64,000 bases of DNA from Strongylocentrotus droebachiensis (lineage: Eukaryota > Echinodermata > Echinoidea > Camarodonta > Strongylocentrotidae), in NCBI GenBank assembly GCA_035222895.1, contig JAVYIG010005385.1, positions 62,001-126,000 on the forward strand. The letters run 5' to 3'. Of the stretch, positions 10,889-24,000 are shown in pieces. Below the pieces are notes generated by a model that ran no database searches, had not been told where the DNA came from, and saw nothing but the letters and a program-made list of their open reading frames with translations. A program made the translations under genes and the position numbers. How positions within the stretch are numbered: position 1 is the first letter of the stretch; each line of letters starts with the position of its first letter.

Positions 10889-13800
10889 CTGAAAACGAAA
10901 AAAGGATTCGCTAAGTTAATCAGGGCGGATCCAGGATTTCAGTAAAGAGGGGACAACAATGTTTGACAAGTAAGCAAACAACTAAGAACAAAAAAGGGGG
11001 AAAAAATCAGGATTGTTTTGATGCCATTTGTTCATTTTACGTCGAATTCTCTGACGATCAAAACCAAAGTGTCATCACCTCAAAAGAGGGAGGGCACTTT
11101 TACACTTGTGTTCTTAAAGGTACTGCGTCCCATTTGCAGGCCAAAATAATGAAAAGGTTAAATTTCAACGGCATTTGAAAGATAATACTAATTTAGAACT
11201 TTCCTAAAAAAAGGGGGGCTTGAAAAGTTCTTTAAGTGGGAAAATAACGAATATTAGTTGTCGAATCGACTTAAGAGCTATAGAGCCAGTAAGTAATAGT
11301 CTGATTTCCAGACAATTGTACCGAATAATCGTCAGTTTTATGCTGCGCAAAGATTCAATCAGTTTAATATTGGCCATTACTAGAAGTGGGTTATTGATGT
11401 AGACAAAGGCTCATGTACCCTTTACAGCTCGTTTTATGAATGTTATTACCAAAGAAGAAAAAACCCAGTCAGTCACTCAATAGTGTCGAACAGAGAATTC
11501 TAGCAAGTAAACGGGTTTCCTTGCATAATTTGAATATTAGGACACTGCTAACGTTTAAATTTCACAGATAGGATATACATGACATATTTATAATTCCTGC
11601 AAAGTTCTACAGAATTTGATGTTGGCTGCAAAAGGAACATAGTATCTTTAAACAGATTTTCACCGCACTACCATATAGCTCCGTTTGGTCTCATTTCACA
11701 ACGCCCCCTATCGTCAGAGTCAGCAGCCTAACATGTTAGCCTATGGAATCTTACCAAAAAAATCTTTAAAAATTCAATTTTTGTTTAAACGAAAAGCACA
11801 TCCACCCCGACGTACGTTATCACTAGCTCTTTCATTGGAACCCTCATGTCCCATTGACTTTTGAAAGTTCACCCATCGTAATTTGAGCAAAAGAGGTTGC
11901 AAGCTCATCATTGCCTATAATACACATGTGAACCAAGTCGAACTTTGGACTCAGTTTGCTAAGCGATTTTAAGATTATAGGTCAAGCACACGAAGGATAA
12001 GAAGAGTGAATTATCATAGATCACTTCTGCTTGGTTCACTATGTCTATTTCATCCAACCCCCACCGTATATTTTCCATTTAGTAAAAGCAAACATTTTGC
12101 CGAGGTAAGCAAAAACATGAATATTCATGAACGGTCAGACAATACAGCCTTTTAGTACGTAACGTATAGTGAATGGGAATGGGCGATGATCCGTCAAGGA
12201 GGGAGAGGTCAGTGGTTTGTGCTGGCAATGTTCCAGCGAGCGAAAATGAGGCAATCGGAGCAATATGTCCCAGTCCCCCCCCCCCTCATAATGCCATTGT
12301 CCCCTCCCCCATCTCATCCATTGACTGAACCCATAGTACGCCACTAGAAAGAGGAAAAAGTATTTTTTTAATTACCTCTCTGAGTTGTGACTCCGTGTTG
12401 AAATGCGCCGTGACCTTTTTTATTAAGTTGGCAAAGTGAAATAACGTACTGCCATAGCTGGAAAAATAGAAAAAAATAATCAGGAAATATATTTTCGAAT
12501 TATAATCAATAACAATAAATAATTTATCAATAACAATTTGTTATTATTTGCCTAGGGTTGTGACAACAGCCCACCCGATAACTCTTTGTACAATGCAAGT
12601 GAGACATATATTGTCACTGTGATGGATATCGGACTCGTAAGCACAAACCCCGTGGCCCGAATTCACATAGGAGGTTTGTCGACAAACCTTGGTTTTCGTA
12701 CGTCATATGACGCGTTTTTACGCCTTTTTTACAAACCTGGTTTGTAAAAAACGCGTCGAAACGCGTCATATGACGCACGAGAACCAAGGTTTGTCGTCAA
12801 ACCTCCTTTGAGAATTCAGGCCCGTGGGTGTTTCTTCTAAACAAATAAATTAAAAATAACATATATATAGGTTAAATGCATAATAATAGTTACGTTTGTC
12901 TGAAGAATTCCCAATTAGTCTGCAAAAACCGCCACGCTAGATCGTATCTGACGGGATTTTTCGCCACGCGCACTACAACAGACCCCGCATCCTGACATTT
13001 TATTCCGTCGATCGTCATTTCTAGGTATCTGTAATAAAGCGAGGATAAAGGACTTTATTAGTTAAAGATATCTGCAATATATAGGATTAAGATAACTTGT
13101 CCTATATTTTGTCATTTCTAGATATTTACAAGAAAATATGATTAACTTAATCCTTTTTATCGTCATTTGAGATACATGTATGTATAAGAAATTAAGAACA
13201 ATGCCTGCAAACGTAATAAGGTAGTAAACCGACTTTTAATAAATTCTTGATAATTATTATAGTTTGCTCAGTATAGTAAGTTGTTAGCAGTCTAAAAATT
13301 AAAGTGTTCAGTGGAATTTCAAACTTGTGAAGGAGTAATATAGATGTCAAAATGGTTAAAGATAAAGACCAGTATGGTCATGCGATTGCATTGTGAAAGA
13401 AACGTTGTGGAATCGATCAGAAAAGGTTGATCATCTAGCATGTAAGTATTGGTGTGTACTGCAAGGTTCTGGAATCATCAAAATTATAAGAAATTTGGCC
13501 CAGTCTTGGTAAAGTTACAATCACTGTACATAGAAAGATGCATATGGGACAACGCACACGTGCGCGACACGTGCGTTATATCTATCAGGTCCAAATAGAT
13601 ATAATAATTTACCAAATTTAATATATCAATTAGTAAGCGGTTTCTCGGCAAAATTTGTATGATCACGTATTATTCAAAACATACTTCACATGATTGGTAT
13701 ACGAGCTTCCATTTCATTTGTTGAGAGGGGGCCCGTTTCCAAAACTGGTCTTCACCTTTAATGTCACACTTATAACTACGGAACGCAACTATTAAAAGCA

Positions 13801-16800
13801 CTAAGTTCAGCAGCAGTGTAATACAACGCCGTCACTCCTAAGGCCCTTTCATTATTTGTTAAAAGACACAAACTTCGAACAATGCGCGTTGTACACAAAA
13901 CGTCATGCCAACTGCGTTGACTTATTGCATTAATAACCAAGCCTTTAAAGTGAATAAGCGCATGCGCCAATAATTCGACTTAAAGTTGGCACGGTTCATT
14001 TTGCATTCACTTTTTTATACACGATGTCACTTTTATATGTATGAAGCATCAAAGACTGCGCCAAACATTGACGCAGCGCTACGTCATCAATTGACGCATT
14101 ATGTGCAATGGGTATAACATACTTGCTGAGTATCCAGGGTTGATTGGCGCATGCAAGAGACTGCAGGAGTAAAGCCCGTTCGCTTGCGATAAGGGTCGAT
14201 TCATACTGGTCGAATGCGAATGACCATTCTGCATCTCCTCCCCTGCGATAGCAGTGCAGTAGACGCTCTTCTTTTGGTCAGGTGGTATACTGCAGTACCA
14301 AAGAAAAGTTAGATTTTGTTTTCCAATTTAATTTAATTCTTCTTTATTTCAAATTACATGAAAAGAGTATACAAAATAGACGGAAACTTTTTTTTTGTTA
14401 AAGGACACAAAATTGACATAATCAGCACCTGATACAAAATACTTGCAAAACGAAATGGATACAAAAAAAGGAAAAAAACTCAAAAGTAACAGCAGAATTA
14501 ATTAATTGGTAAATTTAAAGACCAATGTCTAAGTTTGTATAAATATACATGCCGTATAGCAAAGTCTACGGTATACATGATATGTTGTATTTCAAAATGA
14601 ATGCAACGACTTGTAAATCATGTCGTATGTTTAGGGTAATCCGATATTTGCTCTGGACCTATGGCGACTTTAACTTTGTAAACCCAAGTTGTTACCCCAT
14701 TTCAAATACATTGGATTATTCCTCAGTTACACTCTAAAAACCGGTGAGTAAAGGGTGCACAGGAAAAGAAAAAGTGGGTAGGTGGAGATGAGAAGTTACA
14801 TGGGCCCTGTTTTACAAAATTTGTTATCAATAACAAGTTTCAATAACTATTATAAGCTACAGAAATCGTCGCATTTGATTGGCTGAGAGCAAATTTGTCA
14901 TAGAAATGTAGTATTTGTTATTGTGACAAGTTTGATGAAATAGGGCCCTGGACCATCTCCTGCACCCTCTAATTAGTAGTAGCCTTGTTAATTGAAATTT
15001 AATTTCAGAGTAAGACCGCAGCCCCCCCCCCCCCCCCCGATCTTCCAAATGCCCTCTCAATGGGTGGACACAAACTAGGCTGCTGCCTGTGCTTTCAAAT
15101 GTTTCTAGGGAAAATACGGCTCTATAAATGCTGAGGATCTCTTTAAAGGTATTGGGTATCTGTGCCTCAGATTCTAAATAAAATCCCGGATTTAGCTAGC
15201 TCATGCTGCAATCATAATTATAAACCTTTAGGTCAGTCAGAATCCCATGACTTTTACAAGCCGATCGCCTGTCTGATTATCAAGATATTTGTGATTGGAA
15301 ATATAAATTTTCCTAACGATTTTGTTAACACTACAGTCTGTTGGGGATAATGAGTATGGTAAAACCGGTCACTCGAAGATCTTTATTTTGTTGAGGCACT
15401 TCATGATCATTTTGAAACGCAATTTGTTTAGGGCTTCAAAATTGCACCATATCACAGACACTGGTAAGAAGTAGGACCATGCATCTTAGATTTAACATTG
15501 TTAAACGATGGCTTTAGGAATGATATGACTTGAATTGATCGACTCTTGCAATAGTGTCTGCCCCGTTGCCCTCAGAGGCTCGGAATACTGAGAATTGTTG
15601 TTTAAAGTTCGGCTTACGAATTATAGGAGCTATTCCTCATCCAGGCTGCAAACAAAGATGTTGCCGTGGAGATGCAGTCTGTGTTGCCATAGTTACATGC
15701 TTCCTGTATGGCGAGAACACGGGCCAATCTGTAAATAAATGAACAACAAAAATATCATCTTAATTCTCAAGTGTGAGGTGCATTAATTGTTTCGTGGGCT
15801 AAAAATAACATCTAACTAAGATAAGTAAAACATGAAACAAAATGAACCGTGGAGAAAATATGTGTGGTTTACTTCATATTCTTGTATCCGGCATATACGG
15901 ACAAGTTGTAAATAATTTAATTTCCTTAAAGCGGCGAGACGACAAAAATATTACAGATCTCTCTATCGAATATGACACATTAATATTAGAATGTGGGTAA
16001 TACATCTACGACATGGGTAGGCCCATTTTTAATTCATGAAAAGCTTTGTAGGTCTGTTTAACCGCATGTATGGTAAAGGAATTCGTTTGGCGCTTTCGGA
16101 AGTGAACTGGTAAAGTTCTTACTGTTGAAGGTGGCCACTGTTTGAGTTATCCCATCCGACTGCAAGGTAAAAGGGTTCCACGAGGCTGGAGATATACGTC
16201 TGAAAATGTAACGGACAAACAGTGAGAACAATGAGTGTGAAACTTGAACGATACAAAAGCTTGCTCAGTGTCAGTGTCCTACAATAATTTTCCAGACTCA
16301 CAACTTCAACCCTTGGAGGTGTCGTGGTATAGTAGTTCGTTCACTAAAATGACTCTCAAGACCCAGGATTAAGCTAGGGTTCGAATCCCAGCCTGGCACT
16401 ATACATCGTCCTTTGGCAAGGCATGCCCATTTGCTACTCTCCACCCAGGTGTCAATGGGTACCTGGCAATAGCTGTGGTGATACTAATTGAAGGACCGTC
16501 AGGAAGAACAGCATTGGCGGCGCGATGAAGCTTCCCTGTGTAAACAAGAATATTATTATACTATTGCACGAGGCCTCTACCTAGCCGTTACCCTAAACAT
16601 AAACGAAAAGCCCAATATGCAATTGCATGCCTAACCTTAACCGTATACCTTACATGAAATAAATTAAGCCCAGGGCCATAGGTCGCCGAAGCAGATCGTG
16701 AATCATCAATACAAAAAATGCTAACATAGTCAACATATAAAGGCTCAATCGTTAGAATATGACGCGGTAAACTGCCGCAAAAAACCCGCCGCGGTATTTT

Positions 16801-19800
16801 TACGTGTAAACGAATCATCTGCGCGCAACAAAGGTCATGCACGGATTCACTGAGCCCTGTGTTATAAGCATGTGACGCGTGTTACACTTTACGTCAGCAT
16901 TGAAGGAAAAAACCGCTGCAGGCCGCGTCGTATCGTTTCTGTACAAGCCTTTAAGTGTTGTGTTTAAACTCTATACAGTTATCTTTAGTCTGTTCGTTGT
17001 GTGGTAGACGTACGGTTCTGTATCATGCAGGGATCAATTTAGTGACACTAACTTCAAAATCTCCATAGGCTGACGCCCTGGACAGCATGAGTTTGATGTA
17101 ACCCAGGGCCTTGGTGGCGGTCAACCAAGGAACGCAGTGCCTCTCCTCAGATAAGTAGCGGGTCAGGTTGAGTGCGGTGGTGTAACTCAGGTCGCCCGCC
17201 CTCGCTAAGTTCAGGGCGTCCCCAAGCAAAGCTACACGATTCGAGATGGGGATGGCCTGCATGTTAATCAAGACAGATTCGAATTAGGTATATTTCACGA
17301 TTGTTCAAGACAGTATATATTGAATGATGCGGAGTTCAATGTAACAAAATGACTATAAGAACCGACGATTTCAGAATTTCCACGAATGATGTGTTATATT
17401 TCGCCGATGTCGGAGACCAATGTTAAAAATTAAAAAAACTGCATGCACTGCAGCATTCAATAATCATATAAATTATATGAAATCGAGAGGCATATAGTGC
17501 AGTCTCGAGATCACCGAAGAGCTATAGTTTTAACCGTGTCCTGGAAAAAATAAGCAGTTATTACCTGGTGATCTGTGAGGAGTTGGGAAATCAGCAACTG
17601 CCAGTTCTGTTGATCGTAGTTGACTCGATAGTACCCATAAGCGTTGATGTTCACCAGAAGCCACTCATCTGCTGAAGATCCCGGCAGAGGTATTGTAACT
17701 GAACAGGAGAATCATATAACAATGAATAATGATAGCTTTAATAATATTGATAATTATGATAGAAGAAGAAGAAGAAGGAGCACCATTTAGGGTTGTTCCA
17801 GTTGGGTTTAAAAAGTGGGTACGACCAATTGTACCTCTCCCCAAATTCTCGTTTCTCTGGACAGGTAAGTTGTCTTGCATGATTTTAAAAATGACGAATG
17901 TTTTTTTATAGTTACCATTATTTGATGCATATATAAAGTGACAGCTTTACTTTTGTTCAGCGTCTGGTAACACAACCCCAATCACGAACATGGTTATGAC
18001 CATTATTCTGGTTAAAGAACATTGAATTAATGATTTTCATATAGTTAAGTCAACATACATGAAAACTTCGCCAAATTATTCCATCTTACCAGGCGAGTTG
18101 GGTGTAAGCCATTGAAGGGGAGGACTCTCGAAGTCTGCCTCCTGTTTTGTAGTATACCTCATTGGTATATGCCATTGATAGCTGAAAATAATGTCAGAGC
18201 GGGTTAACAACAATAGGATCAATATTAAGGGTTTGCTCAGATATGGCGCTAGACTTTGAATGGGCGTATGGGTGAGGTGGCGAAGTAATTTCGCCAATAA
18301 ATCGGCCTGATCTTTTTTTACAAGCAAACAGATATACGAAAAACAGACTTTTCAGATTCTCAATTTCGCCGACAAATGTACCCAAACAAAATTATAAAAA
18401 GGTAAAGTAAAAAAAAGAAGACATTTACACAGTTCCAAAAACTTGAATAACAATCATAGAGTCTAATCATAAGTATAGTGTTCCGACATTAGGGGGGTAT
18501 AATATGCACATTTACAACGAAAATTGAAACTGGCCATATTGAGCCAAATTTTTGCCCTTTAATATGTTATGATTATTTATTACCCCACAAATCATATGGG
18601 CCAACAATAACAAATTGAACACAACATTTTGAACAAAAATCTGTAAATCAATCGATGAATGACATCGTTATTGTAAATACCCAAGGTCTTCATAAGTAGT
18701 TGTAGTGTTTGCTTCCGGGTCAATGAGGAAGCGACTCTGATTGGCTGAGAAGGACGGATTAGCTAATGAATATTCACGAGTCACGTGGACGATGGGATAA
18801 CCCATTTGTAAGGTCCATGTGTCCATGACTTGCTTGACATCAACGCCCGAACCATTTACGGCCTAAAAATAAAATGATATTTTAATAAAATAAATAAAAA
18901 GGACAAGTAATAGAATTATAATGTTAACTCATAGCCATGACACTGTCTTCTGAAAGAATGACTGTTAACGCTGGGTAAGTTGCAATTATTATAACAATTA
19001 TTTTTGTATTATCATTTATTTTTTTTATTTTTTTTTCGTAAATTGTAACAGTTCTTGTTTCTTTAAATGTGTTAAGTTGGTTTGTAAAGATAATTATCTA
19101 AGATGTCTTACTCCAAAAATCAACAATCGTGGATGTCAATATAGATGAATCACATTTTTTAACCCAAATATTATTTGCTATAAAGACAAAAGAAAAATTC
19201 TATGAATCATTGGTGTTTATGAAATATTCTGATCAAATTATCATTGCGTCAATAATATGATTCAGTCAAAGACTTATCTATAATACCTATTGCACACGAA
19301 GCGTCATTTGCCTGACGCAGGGCTGCGTCAGTAAATCTGGCGCAGTCTTTGACCCTCCATGCGAGACTTGCATCGTCAACAACAAAAAGCATAATGAGCA
19401 GTGCAAAAAATCGCGTTGAATTAATAGCACATGCGCCAATTACCTTCACAGACTCGATTAGCGCAGGTAATGACGCAATGAAAAAGATTCATCGTGTTCA
19501 ACGGGCATTATACATGAGGTAGGCGTACATACGGTACTTACATCGGTAAAGCAGTTCCACAGGTCCGTATTCACCGCATTGCTGTATTGATATCTCTCCA
19601 CATAGATCTGTATGAAGTTAAAGTTGAATAGAACACATTTTGAATTTAAAAACAAATATCAGAATCAATTTAGCTTTAAAATACATTCTTCTTTTTTGCA
19701 GATTGTATCATCAATACTAAATATGCATTTATTTTTTTTGGCATCAGAAATAATAAGTTCATTCTCTGGTTTGGGAGGGGGTCAAATGAAAATACGGTTA

Positions 19801-20529
19801 CGATTTACAAATACATGTTGATAATATACGTCTTGTTTTTATTGTGACATGATTGGTAGTGATGGAGATGTAATACGGATTACGTAGCCGAGTATCCGAA
19901 TCTTAATTATTTAATTGTAATGATTTGTAATGATTTAAAATGATTCTGTTATTCGGAAAGGGGCAAAATGACAAACTAGGACCAGAGATGGTGGCATGTC
20001 TCCGATTGATCCATGCGATGATGCGATCAACCCAACTTAATTCGCATGGGATGCGTCGTACAATATTATATCCACAATTCAGAGAATTTTCTTTCAAAAT
20101 GAAAAAGGAAAATCAAACGAGAATCTATAAGTAAACACACATACCTCTAATCCTCTCCTGAACTCTGTTTCACCCAAGAAATCGTGTATCATTCTTATGA
20201 TCGACGCTGCCTGTTGGTGTAAATGAACAAGTGTATTTATAGATGTTTTCCTAAAAGAAGGAACAATTTAAAAATGTTATTTCTTTTTTTCAAACTTATT
20301 TTAATTATCATTTCTTCCTCATCATCTTGTTAATTTTTTATTTTATTTTCATCATTATCCTCCTCTTCTTCTTCTTCTACTATTTCTTTTTCTCATTTCT
20401 TCTTTTTATTTGTTTAGCTTTCATTTTACCCTCACTGCACATCAGCCGTCACCTTTTCTTCTCCAACATTATCCCTTTCATCACCTCTCCCTTACTATCC
20501 AACTCCCCCCCCCCCTTCGCTCTCTGTCT

Positions 20530-20564
<35 letters not shown>

Positions 20565-21048
20565 GTGTTATTGCCCTTAATTCCTTCCCCTCTCTCTCTC
20601 TCCATCTCTCTCATTCTCTCACTAAAATCCAATCGCACTACATCAAATTCTGTCTCCCTCATTTCCACACAAAAAACAGGTCTCTACCTCGAAGCTACCA
20701 GGCAATTTCATTAAAGGAATTGCTTTCTCAACCTGAATGTGTTTTTTGTGTCAATACTTTTTGTACTTTTGGACGCAACTGAATAAACGGCGAAAGGTCA
20801 TTTACATCCGCTGTACATCGACATCTCGATAGATTGCAGAGATTTACAGGCTGTTAAAAAACATGAATGTCGTTGAAATCAATCGCATTGGCACTACATA
20901 GTGTAAAACAAAAAAGAGAGAGCAGTAGTTCCCGAATCTTCCCTTCTTGCTTGCACACGATCTTCAAAATTGGAGGTTTTTAATTGTTGCTGTGCCCTCC
21001 CTCGTTGAATATGTGGTAGGGCCAAACTACCTGCCCCCCCCCTTTCAT

Positions 21049-21079
<31 letters not shown>

Positions 21080-24000
21080 CACATTTCCCTTAAATTTACA
21101 CTGCCAGCTACACGCTGCTAATGATTTATATATTTACATTAAACAACATATATAGATATCTTAGCAAACACTAGAAAATTACTTTTCATATTGCCTGTGT
21201 AAATTCCATATTTATACAATGTATAGGCCAATTTGTTCACAAAAATACTGGGTAAATTGGTGAATTGCCATTTGGTCTACAACCAGTTCGTCTACTCCCC
21301 AATTAGTCTATTCTGATATGATCTACACCAAGCTCGTCTACTATCCACATGGTATTGTTATCACTTCGTCCACTTATCTTTTGGTCTAATGACCATTTAG
21401 GCTAAAAGCCAATTGGTCTAATTTCCATTCCGGCGGTCTAATCTCCAAAAAGTCTATACCCATTTGTTCTTTTGCTCATTTAGTCTAATTTACAGTCGGT
21501 CTAATTCTCAGTTTGTCTAGAGCCCATTTTGTATACTATATCCATAAGAATTAATAATCATTTCATGATTATTATTATTTATAATTATTAAACATAATGG
21601 ATAGTAGACGAAATGGGCAACATTTACGCAATAAATTTAGAAAGCGGGACTCTCTCGATTACCTTATCGTAGACGATAGCATCATACTGTTGGTTGATGT
21701 CGTCTGCAGTGAAGACATCAACGATGATTGGGCGGGAAGACGGAGCGGCGTCCGCTTGGAGAGCGTCGAACAAATTCGTCGCAGCAAACTGGTCTCTCTG
21801 CCGAGAAAGGATAGGAGTTGTGACTAAATTGTATCATATTCATTTTAGCCCTTTTCTACACTGTCAATTGTAAGGTCGTCGGGGAGAACAGTAATGTTGC
21901 TGAGGAAAATTTCCTGGGTAAACAAAATATATATTACTTATATTATTAATATTATTATTTTTATTATTATTATCATCATCACCTATTGTAGGTAAGTGGA
22001 AAATATGACTAGTTTAGCGTTCAAATGAAAGATTTTGCCTTTTTCCTGATACATATATACTTGCTTTTAAGAAGAAAAAAAAAGAAAGATTGCAACTCCT
22101 GAAGTTGATTTGATGTCGTATCAAGTAAAAGAAACTATAAAAATGAGGGATGAAATGTGACAATAAATAACTGGGGGCCGTATTCTGAAAACGATACTAC
22201 CTCTTATGTCAGTAAAACGATGTTAATTGTCATAACGAATCTAACTTAAGACAATTCATTAGTTAATATCTGCGCAAAGCTGGTTCCGTTCGCCTAAGGT
22301 TGAAAGAGATGTCCGGGCAAGCACCAATGTTAAGTGTTAGTTCGGCGCATTTTTAGTTTGTTATGACAATTGACATAATTTTGCTAACATAAAAGATAAC
22401 ATCGTTTTCAGGATCCCGCCCCTTGGCAAGTGGCAACAGAGTATGTCCTAACTTACCATACCCCATTCGGGTTCTGTTATGTTGGTGCCGATGATGGAGG
22501 CATAGGTGGCAAAACCTTCTTTCAACCACAGATCATTCCACCACTCGAATGAAACTAGATTACCAAACCACTGCAAGAAAACAAAAAAAGTATACAAACA
22601 TTTATTGCTCTGAGGGACACGGTTAAAACTATTGCTCAAGGTGATCTCGAAACGGTACTGCGCAGTCTCGAGATCACCGAGGAACTATAGTTTTAAACTG
22701 GACAAGAAAAAGTAGCAGTCATTATGTGTTTGTTTACCGCATCCCCCGTGTCAAATCTCAATAAAGAAGTTAGCGGTAATAACAAAATATTCCTGTTAAC
22801 ATGTTGTTGTTGCTTTTTGGTAAAAACAATTACTCTTTTAAAAGTACTGCACGTATATACGGTGTTGTTTTGTTTATCTACTGTTTAATCTAGAGAATTG
22901 ACTGGTTTACTAACGTTTCAAATGTCATGCATACTTTTTAAACAAAGGCTCTTCTTGATATCCTAAAAGCTTTCCCGAGGATTACCCGACATAGCAACAA
23001 GTTATGTATGCAGACTAGATTCCGGGTATTGTGATTAATTAACTACATGTAAATGGATTAACCCATCACTACGTCCCCAGAAAAGAAACATCCACAAATT
23101 TGAATAATTATGTTAGTAAACCGGTCTATTTACGCGACCGGACATTCTCTCCTGAGACACTGCCACTCAAGAGGGGGAAGGGGGGGGGGGGGGGGGGCTT
23201 GACTGACCTGATGGGCCAGCTCGTGCGCCAAGACGTTGTTGATATCCTGGAGGTTGGATTCTGACGATTGTCCAGGAGTGTAGAGGAGATAGGACTCTTT
23301 GAACGTCATCAAACCCCAGTTCTCCATCGCACCAACACCAAAATCAGGTATGGCAACCGTATCTGAAGAAGACAAAATAGACAGTGGTGGATCCAAGGAA
23401 ATACATGGGGCATGTCGCCCCCCCCCCCCCCCCCCCCGCAATCCTAATCTGGCATACCTTGAATATATATGAAGTACAACAATTTTGCCCTTTATTTGCC
23501 AGTGACTCCGTCAGCAATATCGGACCCCAAAAGGCATCTGGAAATGTGCTAACCTTTCCTTCTTTTTCTCTTACTTTTTCCTTCTCAAAATGATATTAGA
23601 GAGTACAAATGCGCCTATAGTCTAAATATGATGGCCTTTATCTTTTTGCTTCTTTAGCGTTGTTTCTCTTTCTTTTAAATGTGCTACAATCTAGAAGTGA
23701 CCGAAGACAAATTTCATGAGGCTAACTGGCACTTTTTTTTTTCTCCGAAGGTTCATATAACTCAGAAACACAAATATGCGTGCTTTCAATCTGCTGTATG
23801 TTCTACATTATGATTGCCTGTTTTTGTATATATTGTTTTTTTTTTACTACAGGGTCCTCAAGAATAGCAGTTTTTGAATAGGCAACCTAGCTGTTAAAAT
23901 AAAACTGAAAGCAATAAATAAAACAAACGATAAATGGTCTAAACAGGCTATTCCTATCATTTTTTCAAAATGACCCGCCTTACCCATTTCGGGAAGCGGA

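Noticed and set aside
20327..20782. 151-codon open frame on the plus strand
   Set aside because: It is driven by T/C-rich low complexity and a CT microsatellite; no family motif or splice context.
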